Shown: positions 1 to 7,518 of the stretch, piece after piece
Numbering within the stretch: the stretch's first letter is position 1
Layout: every line of letters begins with the position of its first letter
Assembly: GCF_005233515.1 (NCBI RefSeq)
Contig: NZ_QFZZ01000006.1
Span: 307,145-371,144, forward strand
Direction: 5' to 3'
DNA from: Pseudomonas sp. CFBP13508
GTDB taxonomy: Bacteria; Pseudomonadota; Gammaproteobacteria; Pseudomonadales; Pseudomonadaceae
DNA: 64,000 nt
Notes under the pieces: generated by a model
The model's database searches: none
Seen by the model: the letters and a program-made list of their open reading frames with translations, nothing else
Told to the model about the DNA's origin: nothing
Translations under genes and position numbers: made by a program

Positions 1-182
1 GCACCTCCTTCCGCTGTGTCTGGCTGCGCCAGACGGTCGCTGCGCTCCCACGCCCGGATCAATCCCTCCGCTCAGCCTTCCGACGTCGCCGGTGGATCAA
101 GATCAAGAGCAGGCGAGCTGACACTCGGCCTATTGAGTGGTGAAAAGCGTGGGTGTCCGGCTTTTGACTTGCGTTGTTGCTG

Positions 183-331
183 CCCCTCACCCCAGCCCTC
201 TCCCCAGGGAGAGGGGCCGATTTATGTGGTGTTCAAAACCTGCATTCGACTCGGTATCGCAAGTCGGCGTACCCCGCCCAAACACCTCGGTCAGTTCCCT
301 CTCCCTCCGGGAGAGGGCTAGGGTGAGGGGC
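183..331. repeat. Paired inverted element, family A copy (CCCTCACCCC...GGGTGAGGGG ends)
   Basis: The left end reads CCTCACCCCAGCCCTCTCCC and the right end is close to its reverse complement (GGGAGAGGGCTAGGGTGAGG), enclosing about 80 bp with no gene. Each end itself folds as a small hairpin (CTCTCCC...GGGAGAG). Related ends recur at 38107-38296 and, as a half copy, near 58470-58505. The rest of 1-450 holds no gene I can support. It is probably a non-autonomous dispersed repeat. Confidence 0.75.
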
Positions 332-400
332 TCTTGATCTGGCTTTTTCTTCGGCTCTTGATCTTTTGCCCCTTCGGCAGACTTCTTACCCCCAATAACA

Positions 401-433
401 AAAAAGGCGTGATCCTCACGAATCACGCCTTTT
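401..433 (-). terminator. Rho-independent terminator of the phosphate transporter gene
   Basis: A perfect hairpin, AAAAGGCGTGAT / ATCACGCCTTTT, with an 8-nt loop lies 19 bp beyond the stop codon of the leftward phosphate transporter gene. It has a T-run on the minus strand and A/T symmetry, so it may work in both directions. Confidence 0.85.
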
Positions 434-451
434 CCAATCAACAGCTAACGA

Positions 452-1927
452 TCAACTACCCAAAGCCTTCGAAGCCAACCAGAACAACCCGGCCGACAGC
501 GCCACAGTCGCTGGCAGGGTCAGCACCCAGGCCAGCAAAATGGTCTTGACCGTGCCACCCTGCAGGCCGCTTTTATTGGCAACCATGGTCCCGGCAACAC
601 CCGAAGACAACACATGAGTGGTCGACACCGGCAGGCTGAAGATGTTGGCCATGCCGATCAGGCTGGCTGTGGTGATCTGTGCCGACATGCCCTGGGAATA
701 GGTCATGCCCTGCTTGCCGATCTTCTCGCCAATGGTCAGCACCACACGCTTCCAGCCGACCATGGTGCCCAGGCCCAGTGCCAGGGCGACCGCCAGAATC
801 ACCCAGAATGGCGCGTATTCAGTGGTGGTGGTCAGGTCTTTGCGCAGCTTGTCGAGGTCAGCCTTTTCACGGGCTTCGAGGCCTGGCAGCTTGCCGACTT
901 TCTTCGCCGTGTCGTCCAGGCAGAGCAGGTAGCGACGCACTTCGATGCGGCTGTCCGACGACAGCGAATGGTAGTCCGCTACACCTTTGAGGGTGTGCAG
1001 CAGGGCGGTGATGGTCGGTTCGGTCTGCTGCGGATTGCAGCGGAATTTCTCCGGCAGGTCGCCTTCCACGCTCTTGCCCAGCGCCAGGAACTCGCCCAGC
1101 GAATCGGCGTTGCGCTGGTAGAACTGGCTCAGGTGCAGGGTCGCATCGCGGGTGCGTTCGATCTGGTAGGTGGTGCTGTTCAGGTCGAGTACGAACTGTG
1201 CCGGGACGATACCGATCAGCACCAGCATGATCAGGCCGATGCCTTTCTGGCCATCGTTGGAACCGTGCACGAAGCTCACGGCCATGGCCGAGATCACCAG
1301 GACCAGACGGTTCCAGAACGGCGGGTGCTTTTTGTCGTCGATCTTGCGGCGCTGTTCCGGTGTCTTGTGCATCTTCGACAGCGGGCGCCACCATTTCAGG
1401 CCGATCAGCACCAGCGCGGCGATGAGGAAGCCGGCCATCGGCGAGAACACCAGCGAGGCGCCGATGTCGATCGCTTTCTGCCAGTTCACGCCATCTCTCA
1501 ACGGAATGTCGTTGATCAGCGCGTTGGCCAGGCCGACACCGAGGATCGAGCCGATCAGGGTGTGCGAGCTGGAAGCCGGGATACCGAAGTACCAGGTGCC
1601 CAGGTTCCAGGCGATTGCCGCGGCGAGCAACGAGAACACCATCGCCAGGCCATGGCCGGTGTTCACATTGATCAGCAGCTCAACCGGCAGCAGGTGGACG
1701 ATGGCATACGCCACGCCAACGCCGCCCAGCAGCACGCCGAGGAAATTGAACACACCGGAAAAGAACACCGCCAGGTGTGGCGGCATGGCTTTGGTGTAGA
1801 TAACAGTGGCTACCGCGTTAGCGGTGTCATGAAATCCATTGATGAACTCGAAGGCGAGGACAAACGTCAGGGCGAGCAAGAGGCTCACAAGCACCCAAGC
1901 ATCCAGTCCGCTGAATAAATCGATCAT
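452..1927 (-). CDS. pit: Inorganic phosphate transporter, PiT family
   Basis: This 491-residue multi-spanning inner-membrane protein belongs to the PiT family of low-affinity, proton-coupled carriers of metal-phosphate. The N-terminal half carries the family signature (EFINGFHDTANAVAT, about residues 27-41). A second copy of the signature, VSFVHGSNDGQKG, follows at about 217-229, and C-terminal membrane spans end the chain. A soluble stretch of roughly 120 residues (about 245-365) separates the last spans, as in other bacterial PiT proteins of about 490-500 residues. The start MIDLFSGLD gives the expected N-terminus. The gene is monocistronic and is followed by a strong terminator. No Pho box was convincingly seen in the 370 bp upstream. 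Confidence 0.93.
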   Translation of the reverse strand: MIDLFSGLDAWVLVSLLLALTFVLAFEFINGFHDTANAVATVIYTKAMPPHLAVFFSGVFNFLGVLLGGVGVAYAIVHLLPVELLINVNTGHGLAMVFSLLAAAIAWNLGTWYFGIPASSSHTLIGSILGVGLANALINDIPLRDGVNWQKAIDIGASLVFSPMAGFLIAALVLIGLKWWRPLSKMHKTPEQRRKIDDKKHPPFWNRLVLVISAMAVSFVHGSNDGQKGIGLIMLVLIGIVPAQFVLDLNSTTYQIERTRDATLHLSQFYQRNADSLGEFLALGKSVEGDLPEKFRCNPQQTEPTITALLHTLKGVADYHSLSSDSRIEVRRYLLCLDDTAKKVGKLPGLEAREKADLDKLRKDLTTTTEYAPFWVILAVALALGLGTMVGWKRVVLTIGEKIGKQGMTYSQGMSAQITTASLIGMANIFSLPVSTTHVLSSGVAGTMVANKSGLQGGTVKTILLAWVLTLPATVALSAGLFWLASKALGS

Positions 1928-2297
1928 GAAGGTTTTCTGACCCGGTCGTAAGGGGGCGCGATTATGCCAGAAAAGACAGGAAATCGATGCCCCGTCTGCT
2001 CACTGGTCACACCCTTCTTCGATTTAATTTGTTGCAGGGCGTGAAAACCAAGCAGCACGCAGGGTTTTTCAACTAATTGATTTTATTGAATAAACTATAT
2101 TTTCGAGCCGTTTTTTCAGACATCGCAAAGGCTCAAACGCTTGTCTGAAATATCTCTGAAACCTGTGGGACGCTCGTTCATAAGACGCAAAACAGCGATG
2201 CAGCCGCTGCCCGCGGTTAGCGGGCGCGCGAGGTGTCGTCTTCCACCGCGCTGTGGCTCAGGCGGACGCCGACTTTCGAATGCTCAACCGCCGTGGC
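1928..2297. other. Intergenic region between two leftward genes
   Basis: These 370 bp hold the promoter region of the phosphate transporter gene, including an AT-rich stretch at about 2070-2110. A GC-rich hairpin-like sequence (GCCCGCGGTTAGCGGGC) lies near 2208-2224. On the minus strand the frame of the small gene ending at 2298 stays open past its TGA for 26 further codons, to a TAA at 2217-2219. I see no other gene here. Confidence 0.6.
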
Positions 2298-2498
2298 TCA
2301 TGGCTCTTCGGCTTTGAGTTCCTTTTCGATCTTTTCGATTTCCTGCTTGAACACCTGATCCTGAACGGTAGGGCGCTTGCGCCATGCCTTGCGTTCCGGT
2401 TCCGGCTGAGCGGCGTAGGTGGTGACTTCCCCGCCGTAAACTTCCTTGTAACGTTGTTCCTGGCGCTCTAGTTCCGCGCGCAGTTCGTCTTTTGTCAC
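2298..2498 (-). CDS. Small charged protein of unknown function
   Basis: This predicted 66-residue, highly charged protein has a GTG start (VTKDELRAELERQ). It is rich in Glu, Lys, Arg and Gln, looks helical or coiled-coil throughout, and ends KIEKELKAEEP. No signal peptide, membrane span or known domain was recognised. The GTG start is preceded by a weak AGGT-type ribosome binding site. An upstream ATG at 2669 would add an atypical Cys/Ser-rich leader, so I prefer GTG. The composition resembles small conserved Pseudomonas proteins of unknown role. The frame continues after the TGA, which raises the possibility of a longer ancestral protein. Confidence 0.6.
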   Translation of the reverse strand: MTKDELRAELERQEQRYKEVYGGEVTTYAAQPEPERKAWRKRPTVQDQVFKQEIEKIEKELKAEEP

Positions 2499-2650
2499 GG
2501 TGCTACCTGTATGAGTTGAATTGAATATCCGGTGAAACACACTGCAACGAGTCAATTGCGCGCCCCCGCCAGTCATCCACAGCCCGATCGGGCGCGGAGA
2601 CATTGCAGAGGCGATCAAGACTTCCGTGTTACAGGCGGCTACGGCACCAG

Positions 2651-2675
2651 ATAAAAACTGACGCAGCATCAGTTT
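2651..2675 (-). terminator. Possible terminator on the minus strand with no assigned gene
   Basis: A perfect 7-bp inverted repeat (AAACTGA / TCAGTTT, 7-nt loop) is followed on the minus strand by TTTTTAT. It would end a leftward transcript beginning somewhere in 2680-3017, where no convincing gene is seen. The fit is good for an intrinsic terminator; what it terminates is unknown. Confidence 0.4.
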
Positions 2676-3017
2676 CCTGTTTCAGCGAGCGCTGGCGTTG
2701 CATGTGTGATGGGCGCCGGGCGCTGGCCGGAGCTGAGACGAAGGACCTCGCTTCAGCAAGTCGCGGGCCTTTGATTAAAGCGCCGCGACCAGGGTGCATT
2801 ATAGCGGCCGATTCGGGAATGACTATCTTTGCCAAGTTAAAAACGGTTCTGAATGTGTGATGGTTTTGTTGCTGGCAACTTTTGCCGCTAGTTAAGTGTA
2901 AAGACAGCGTTATAGAACAGGCGTTCTGTTTTTGGCGCCATTAACTAGCACAACTAAGTTGCGGGCAGAATCGCTAAAGCTGCTTCTAGCATGAAGAGGA
3001 GGGCGGGGGGCTGGATT

Positions 3018-3047
3018 GCGATTATCGGTCGGCGGTTCGATAATCGC
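3018..3047. promoter_or_regulatory. Putative PcaR operator at pcaR
   Basis: A perfect inverted repeat GCGATTATCG-N10-CGATAATCGC lies 83 bp upstream of the pcaR start. The right arm, with the two bases before it, reads TTCGATAATCGC, matching the PcaR recognition sequence I recall from P. putida (GTTCGATAATCGCAC). The two half-sites point outward, unlike the inward-pointing pairs at 3981-4012 and 5749-5780. Autoregulation of pcaR is inferred. Confidence 0.75.
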
Positions 3048-3129
3048 CCAATGTTGGCGCCCCGGTGCTTGTGCATCGCGCGGCGAGCCGTTTGACTAGG
3101 CATCGATGCGTGCCGGACAAGGACAAGAA

Positions 3130-3972
3130 ATGAACGATCAAATGCGCAACTCCTTCACCTCGGTGGCGCCGCCCATCGTCGCCTCGCCGGCCAAGCGCAT
3201 TCAGGCGCTGACCGGTGATCCGGATTTCATGACTTCCCTGGCTCGCGGTCTGGCGGTGGTGCAAGCGTTTCAAGAACGCAAACGCCACCTGACCATCGCG
3301 CAGATCAGCCACCGCACGGAAATCCCCCGCGCCGCCGTGCGCCGTTGCCTGCACACGCTGATCAAGCTCGGCTACGCCACCACCGACGGGCGCACCTATT
3401 CGCTGCTGCCGAAAGTGCTGACCCTCGGCCACGCCTATCTGTCCTCGACACCGCTGGCCGTCTCCGCCCAACCGTATCTGGATCGCATGAGCGAGCAGCT
3501 GCACGAAGCCTGCAACATGGCGACGCTGGAGGGCGATGACATTCTCTATATCGCGCGTTCGGCGACCACTCAGCGATTGATCTCGGTCGACCTTTCCGTC
3601 GGAGGGCGGTTGCCGGCGTATTGCACGTCGATGGGGCGCATTCTGTTGGCCGCGCTGGACGACACCTCCCTGGGCGAATACCTCGACCACGCCGAACTGG
3701 TGGCCAAGACCAGCCGCACCATTCATACCCCGGACGCGTTGCTCGAATGTTTGCAGCAGGTGCGGCAGCAGGGCTGGTGCATTGTCGATCAGGAACTGGA
3801 ACAGGGACTGCGCTCGATCGCCGTGCCGGTGTACGACGCCTCGGGGCAAGTGGTCGCCGCGCTGAATGTCAGCACCCACGCCGGGCGGGTCAGTCGCGCC
3901 GAGCTGGAGCAGCGCTTCTTGCCCGGCCTGCTCAGCGCCAGTCGCGACCTCAGTGCGCAGCTGTTCGCCTGA
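3130..3972 (+). CDS. pcaR: IclR-family regulator PcaR of protocatechuate catabolism
   Basis: PcaR is the IclR-type activator of the pca genes and responds to beta-ketoadipate in Pseudomonas. The 280-residue product has an N-terminal winged helix-turn-helix at about residues 40-95 (LTIAQISHRTEIPRAAVRRC). The IclR effector domain follows, with the conserved PAYCTSMGRILLA segment. The start at 3130 sits behind a GGACAAG purine stretch; a GTG/ATG eight codons upstream is possible. The gene heads the pca block and is flanked on both sides by candidate PcaR sites. Length and order match the family. Confidence 0.93.
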   Translation: MNDQMRNSFTSVAPPIVASPAKRIQALTGDPDFMTSLARGLAVVQAFQERKRHLTIAQISHRTEIPRAAVRRCLHTLIKLGYATTDGRTYSLLPKVLTLGHAYLSSTPLAVSAQPYLDRMSEQLHEACNMATLEGDDILYIARSATTQRLISVDLSVGGRLPAYCTSMGRILLAALDDTSLGEYLDHAELVAKTSRTIHTPDALLECLQQVRQQGWCIVDQELEQGLRSIAVPVYDASGQVVAALNVSTHAGRVSRAELEQRFLPGLLSASRDLSAQLFA

Positions 3973-3980
3973 GGAAGCTG

Positions 3981-4012
3981 TTCGATAAACGCACAGTGTT
4001 GCGTTTATCGAA
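3981..4012. promoter_or_regulatory. Putative PcaR operator between pcaR and pcaK
   Basis: A perfect 13-bp inverted repeat (TTCGATAAACGCA / TGCGTTTATCGAA, 6-nt centre) starts 9 bp after the pcaR stop. Viewed as 12-bp half-sites TTCGATAAACGC, the spacer is 8 bp, the same geometry as the site before pcaI. It could also form a stem at the pcaR 3' end, but no T-run follows, so an operator for pcaK is the better reading. Confidence 0.75.
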
Positions 4013-4122
4013 TTGACGCTAAAACCCTCGGATCATTAATGTCGCGGCAGCGTCATCCGGCGCTGATGTGAATGAGCTCGCCGGACTGTCGACCCCATAA
4101 TAATGACAAGAGGCAATTCACC

Positions 4123-4185
4123 ATGCGCTCGCTCCCCGACTGTCTGTATCCCACCCGTTGTTGCCGGGTTCACCGCAACGCCTGA
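4123..4185 (+). CDS. Possible 20-residue leader peptide upstream of pcaK
   Basis: An ATG at 4123, preceded 9 nt upstream by AAGAGG, opens a 20-codon frame (MRSLPDCLYPTRCC...) ending in TGA at 4183-4185, 80 bp before pcaK. It is Cys/Arg-rich. No attenuator structure was worked out, and it may be a chance frame. Confidence 0.25.
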   Translation: MRSLPDCLYPTRCCRVHRNA

Positions 4186-4265
4186 TTACAACCTTCTATT
4201 CTTGTGACCGTGCCTTGCTTTGGCCGGCCGCCGTTCGACTGCGTTTTTTGCGTGGAATAAAAATA

Positions 4266-5612
4266 ATGAACCAGCCTCAGTCCGCTGTGGGTAACTGCCT
4301 CGATGTGCAGACCTTCATCAACGCCCAACCGATCTCGCGCTATCAGTGGCGGGTGGTGATCCTGTGTTTCCTGATCGTATTTCTCGACGGCCTCGACACC
4401 GCCGCCATGGGCTTCATCGCCCCAGCGCTGTCGCAAGACTGGGGCATTGACCGCGCCAGCCTCGGCCCGGTGATGAGTGCTGCGCTGATCGGCATGGTCT
4501 TCGGCGCGCTCGGCTCCGGCCCTTTGGCTGACCGCTTCGGGCGCAAAGTCGTCCTCGTCGGTGCGGTGATTCTGTTCGGCGGCTTCAGCCTGGCCTCGGC
4601 GTACAGCACCAACGTCGAACAACTGCTGGTGTTGCGCTTTCTGACCGGCCTCGGTCTCGGCGCGGGCATGCCCAACGCCACGACCCTGCTCTCGGAATAC
4701 ACCCCGGAGCGCAAGAAGTCGCTGCTGGTGACCAGCATGTTCTGCGGCTTCAACCTCGGCATGGCCGGCGGCGGTTTCATCTCCGCGAAGCTGATCCCGG
4801 CGTTCGGCTGGCATGCTCTGCTGATGATCGGCGGGATCCTGCCGCTGATCCTCGCCGTGGTATTGGTGTTCTGGCTGCCGGAATCGGCGCGCTATCTGGT
4901 GGTGCGCAACCGTGGCACCGACAAAGTGCGCAAGACCCTCGCGCCGATCGACCCGGTCACCGTCGCCCAGGCTGCGAGCTTCAGCGTGCCGGAGCAGAAA
5001 ACCGTCAAGGCGCGCAACGTCTTTGCGGTGATTTTCTCCGGTACGTACAGCACCGGCACGCTGCTGTTGTGGCTGACTTATTTCATGGGGCTGGTGATTG
5101 TGTACCTGCTGACCAGTTGGCTGCCGACGCTGATGCGCGACAGCGGCGCGAGCATGGAGCAGGCCGCGTTCATCGGCGCGTTGTTCCAGTTTGGCGGCGT
5201 GTTGAGCGCGGTCGGGGTGGGCTGGGCGATGGACCGCTTCAATCCGCACAAGGTCATCGGCATTTTCTACCTGCTGGCCGGGGTGTTTGCCTACGCCGTG
5301 GGGCAGAGCCTGGGCAACATCACCTTGCTGGCGACGCTGGTACTGGTGGCGGGCATGTGCGTTAACGGCGCGCAATCGGCGATGCCGTCATTGGCCGCGC
5401 GCTTCTACCCGACTCAAGGCCGCGCGACCGGTGTGTCGTGGATGCTCGGCATCGGCCGCTTCGGCGCGATTCTTGGCGCGTGGATGGGCGCAACCTTGCT
5501 TGGCCTGGGCTGGAATTTCGAGCAAGTGCTGACCGCTCTGGTGATCCCGGCTGGGTTGGCGACGGCGGCGGTGTTGATCAAAGGCATGGTCAGTCATGCG
5601 GATGCGACCTGA
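4266..5612 (+). CDS. pcaK: MFS 4-hydroxybenzoate/protocatechuate transporter PcaK
   Basis: This 448-residue, 12-span proton symporter of the aromatic acid:H+ symporter (AAHS) family should bring 4-hydroxybenzoate and protocatechuate across the inner membrane. Seen are the first-span motif FLDGLDTAAMGFIAPAL, the loop 2-3 MFS motif GPLADRFGRKVVL, and the characteristic LPESARYL after span 6. The start at 4266 follows a TGGAATAA stretch. An in-frame upstream start at 4158 would give an unusual leader. It lies between two PcaR-like operators and just downstream of pcaR. In P. putida PcaK also contributes to chemotaxis. Confidence 0.92.
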   Translation: MNQPQSAVGNCLDVQTFINAQPISRYQWRVVILCFLIVFLDGLDTAAMGFIAPALSQDWGIDRASLGPVMSAALIGMVFGALGSGPLADRFGRKVVLVGAVILFGGFSLASAYSTNVEQLLVLRFLTGLGLGAGMPNATTLLSEYTPERKKSLLVTSMFCGFNLGMAGGGFISAKLIPAFGWHALLMIGGILPLILAVVLVFWLPESARYLVVRNRGTDKVRKTLAPIDPVTVAQAASFSVPEQKTVKARNVFAVIFSGTYSTGTLLLWLTYFMGLVIVYLLTSWLPTLMRDSGASMEQAAFIGALFQFGGVLSAVGVGWAMDRFNPHKVIGIFYLLAGVFAYAVGQSLGNITLLATLVLVAGMCVNGAQSAMPSLAARFYPTQGRATGVSWMLGIGRFGAILGAWMGATLLGLGWNFEQVLTALVIPAGLATAAVLIKGMVSHADAT

Positions 5613-5646
5613 GTCGGGCGCAGATCGTTATTGAACAGGCTGGCCC

Positions 5647-5714
5647 CTTCGCGAGCAGGCTCGCTCCCACATTCTGAAATGCATTCCAAGGTGGGAGCGA
5701 GCCTGCTCGCGAAG
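5647..5714. repeat. REPIN (inverted REP pair) between pcaK and pcaI
   Basis: Two inverted REP units, CTTCGCGAGCAGGCTCGCTC... and its reverse complement, are separated by about 20 bp. This is the commonest dispersed repeat of the window. Confidence 0.95.
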
Positions 5715-5748
5715 CTGTTGATCTGATTGTTAGCTGAATAACAATCCG

Positions 5749-5780
5749 TTCGATAAACGAACACTCAGTCGATTATCGGA
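5749..5780. promoter_or_regulatory. Putative PcaR operator before pcaI
   Basis: Half-sites TTCGATAAACGA and TCGATTATCGGA (reverse TCCGATAATCGA) face inward with an 8-bp spacer, the same geometry as 3981-4012. Outer arms ACAATCCG (5741-5748) and CGGATTGT (5777-5784) extend the symmetry. The site lies 102 bp before pcaI, matching the known PcaR control of pcaIJ in P. putida. Confidence 0.78.
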
Positions 5781-5881
5781 TTGTTTGGCGAATTTCCCGA
5801 GCTTAATCTTCAGTGACTCCGGCGCTGAACCTCGCGCCTTTTTATCACTGGCGATTCCTTACAAGAACAGGAGCCCGCTCC

Positions 5882-6739
5882 ATGGCTGAGATCCTTTCGC
5901 TGCACGACGCGGTGAAGCAATTCGTCAACGACGGCGATACCGTCGCCCTCGAAGGCTTCACTCACCTGATCCCTACGGCAGCGGGTCATGAAATCATTCG
6001 TCAAGGCAAGAAAGATCTGACGCTGGTGCGGATGACGCCTGATCTGATCTACGACCAACTGATCGGCGCCGGTTGCGCGCGCAAACTGATTTTCTCCTGG
6101 GGCGGCAACCCGGGCGTGGGTTCGCTGCACCGTCTGCGTGACGCGGTCGAAAAGCAGTGGCCGCACGCGCTGGAAATTGAAGAACACAGCCACGCCGACC
6201 TCGCCAACGCCTACGTCGCCGGCGCGTCCGGCCTGCCCTTCGCGGTGCTGCGTGCCTACGCCGGCTCCGACCTGCCGAAGGTCAATCCGCTGATCAAAAC
6301 CGTGACCTGCCCGTTCACCGGCGAAGTGCTGGCGGCAGTGCCATCGGTACGCCCGGACGTCACCGTGATTCACGCGCAGAAGGCCGACCGCAAGGGCAAC
6401 GTGTTGCTCTGGGGCATTCTCGGTGTGCAGAAAGAAGCCGCGCTGGCCGCCAAACGCTGCATCGTCACCGTGGAAGAAATCGTCGACGACCTCAACGCAC
6501 CGATGAACGCTTGCGTACTGCCGACCTGGGCCTTGAGTGCGGTCTGTCACGTGCCGGGCGGCGCGCATCCGTCCTACGCCCATGGTTACACCGAGCGTGA
6601 CAATCGTTTCTATCAGGCGTGGGATCCGATCGCTCGCGACCGTGAGACGTTTACCGCGTGGATCAACGAATACATCCATGGCTGCGCTGACTTCAGCGAA
6701 TTCCAGGCCAAATTGGCCGCTGCTTCGGAGGCCAAGTAA
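5882..6739 (+). CDS. pcaI: 3-oxoadipate CoA-transferase subunit A
   Basis: PcaI, with PcaJ, forms the cytoplasmic CoA-transferase that moves CoA from succinyl-CoA to beta-ketoadipate. The 285-residue protein starts MAEILSLHDAVKQFV after AGGAG and contains the class I CoA-transferase alpha fold. It is longer than the roughly 230-residue PcaI I recall from P. putida and resembles the CatI/PcaI type of about 280 residues. Its TAA overlaps the ATG of pcaJ, so the subunits are translationally coupled. Control by PcaR is inferred from the upstream operator. Confidence 0.92.
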   Translation: MAEILSLHDAVKQFVNDGDTVALEGFTHLIPTAAGHEIIRQGKKDLTLVRMTPDLIYDQLIGAGCARKLIFSWGGNPGVGSLHRLRDAVEKQWPHALEIEEHSHADLANAYVAGASGLPFAVLRAYAGSDLPKVNPLIKTVTCPFTGEVLAAVPSVRPDVTVIHAQKADRKGNVLLWGILGVQKEAALAAKRCIVTVEEIVDDLNAPMNACVLPTWALSAVCHVPGGAHPSYAHGYTERDNRFYQAWDPIARDRETFTAWINEYIHGCADFSEFQAKLAAASEAK

Positions 6740-7518
6740 TGACTTACACCACCAATGAAATGATGACCGTCGCGGCGGCCCGGCGCCTGAAGAACGGCTC
6801 GGTATGCTTCGTCGGCATCGGCCTGCCATCGAAAGCCGCCAACCTCGCGCGCCTGACTTCATCGCCGGACGTGGTGCTGATCTACGAATCCGGCCCGATT
6901 GGCGCCAAGCCGAGCGTACTGCCTCTGTCGATCGGTGACGGCGAGTTGGCCGAGACCGCCGACACCGTGGTGCCGACCGGTGAGATTTTTCGCTACTGGC
7001 TGCAGGGCGGGCGCATCGACGTCGGTTTCCTCGGCGCCGCGCAGGTCGACCGTTTCGGCAACATCAACACCACCGTGGTCGGCGACTACCACGCGCCGAA
7101 AGTGCGTCTGCCGGGTGCCGGTGGCGCGCCGGAGATTGCCGGTTCGGCGAAAAGCGTGTTGATCATCCTTAAACAGTCGGCGCGTTCGTTTGTCGACAAG
7201 CTCGACTTCATCACCTCGGTCGGTCACGGCGAGGGCGGCGATTCGCGTAAACGTCTGGGCCTGCCGGGCGCCGGGCCGGTGGGCATCATCACCGACCTGT
7301 GCATCATGGAACCGGAGGAGGGCACCCACGAATTCGTGGTCACCGCGCTGCATCCGGGCGTGAGCCGCGAGCAAGTGGTCGCCGCCACCGGTTGGGCGAT
7401 TCGTTTTGCCGACTCCGTTGAAACCACCGCTGAGCCGACCGAAGTCGAGCTGACGGCGCTGCGTGATCTGGAAGCGCGCACCGCTGCCGCCCATGGCCAG
7501 GCACCGGGAGAAGCATGA
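6739..7518 (+). CDS. pcaJ: 3-oxoadipate CoA-transferase subunit B
   Basis: This is the 259-residue beta subunit, which carries the catalytic glutamate of class I CoA-transferases. The segment LIYESGPIGAKP (about residues 48-59) is where the E-S/N-G active-site motif falls in this family. It overlaps pcaI by one base (TAATG) and pcaF by four bases (ATGA), so pcaIJF is one tightly coupled unit. The reaction yields beta-ketoadipyl-CoA for PcaF. Confidence 0.92.
   Translation: MTYTTNEMMTVAAARRLKNGSVCFVGIGLPSKAANLARLTSSPDVVLIYESGPIGAKPSVLPLSIGDGELAETADTVVPTGEIFRYWLQGGRIDVGFLGAAQVDRFGNINTTVVGDYHAPKVRLPGAGGAPEIAGSAKSVLIILKQSARSFVDKLDFITSVGHGEGGDSRKRLGLPGAGPVGIITDLCIMEPEEGTHEFVVTALHPGVSREQVVAATGWAIRFADSVETTAEPTEVELTALRDLEARTAAAHGQAPGEA

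Noticed and set aside
614..1918. Long open frame antisense to the phosphate transporter gene (434 codons)
   Set aside because: His/Gln/Arg-rich composition typical of the complementary strand of high-GC coding DNA; the PiT protein on the other strand is unmistakable.
3981..4012. Inverted repeat after pcaR as a terminator
   Set aside because: No T-run follows, and the half-sites match the PcaR recognition sequence with the same geometry as the pcaI site.
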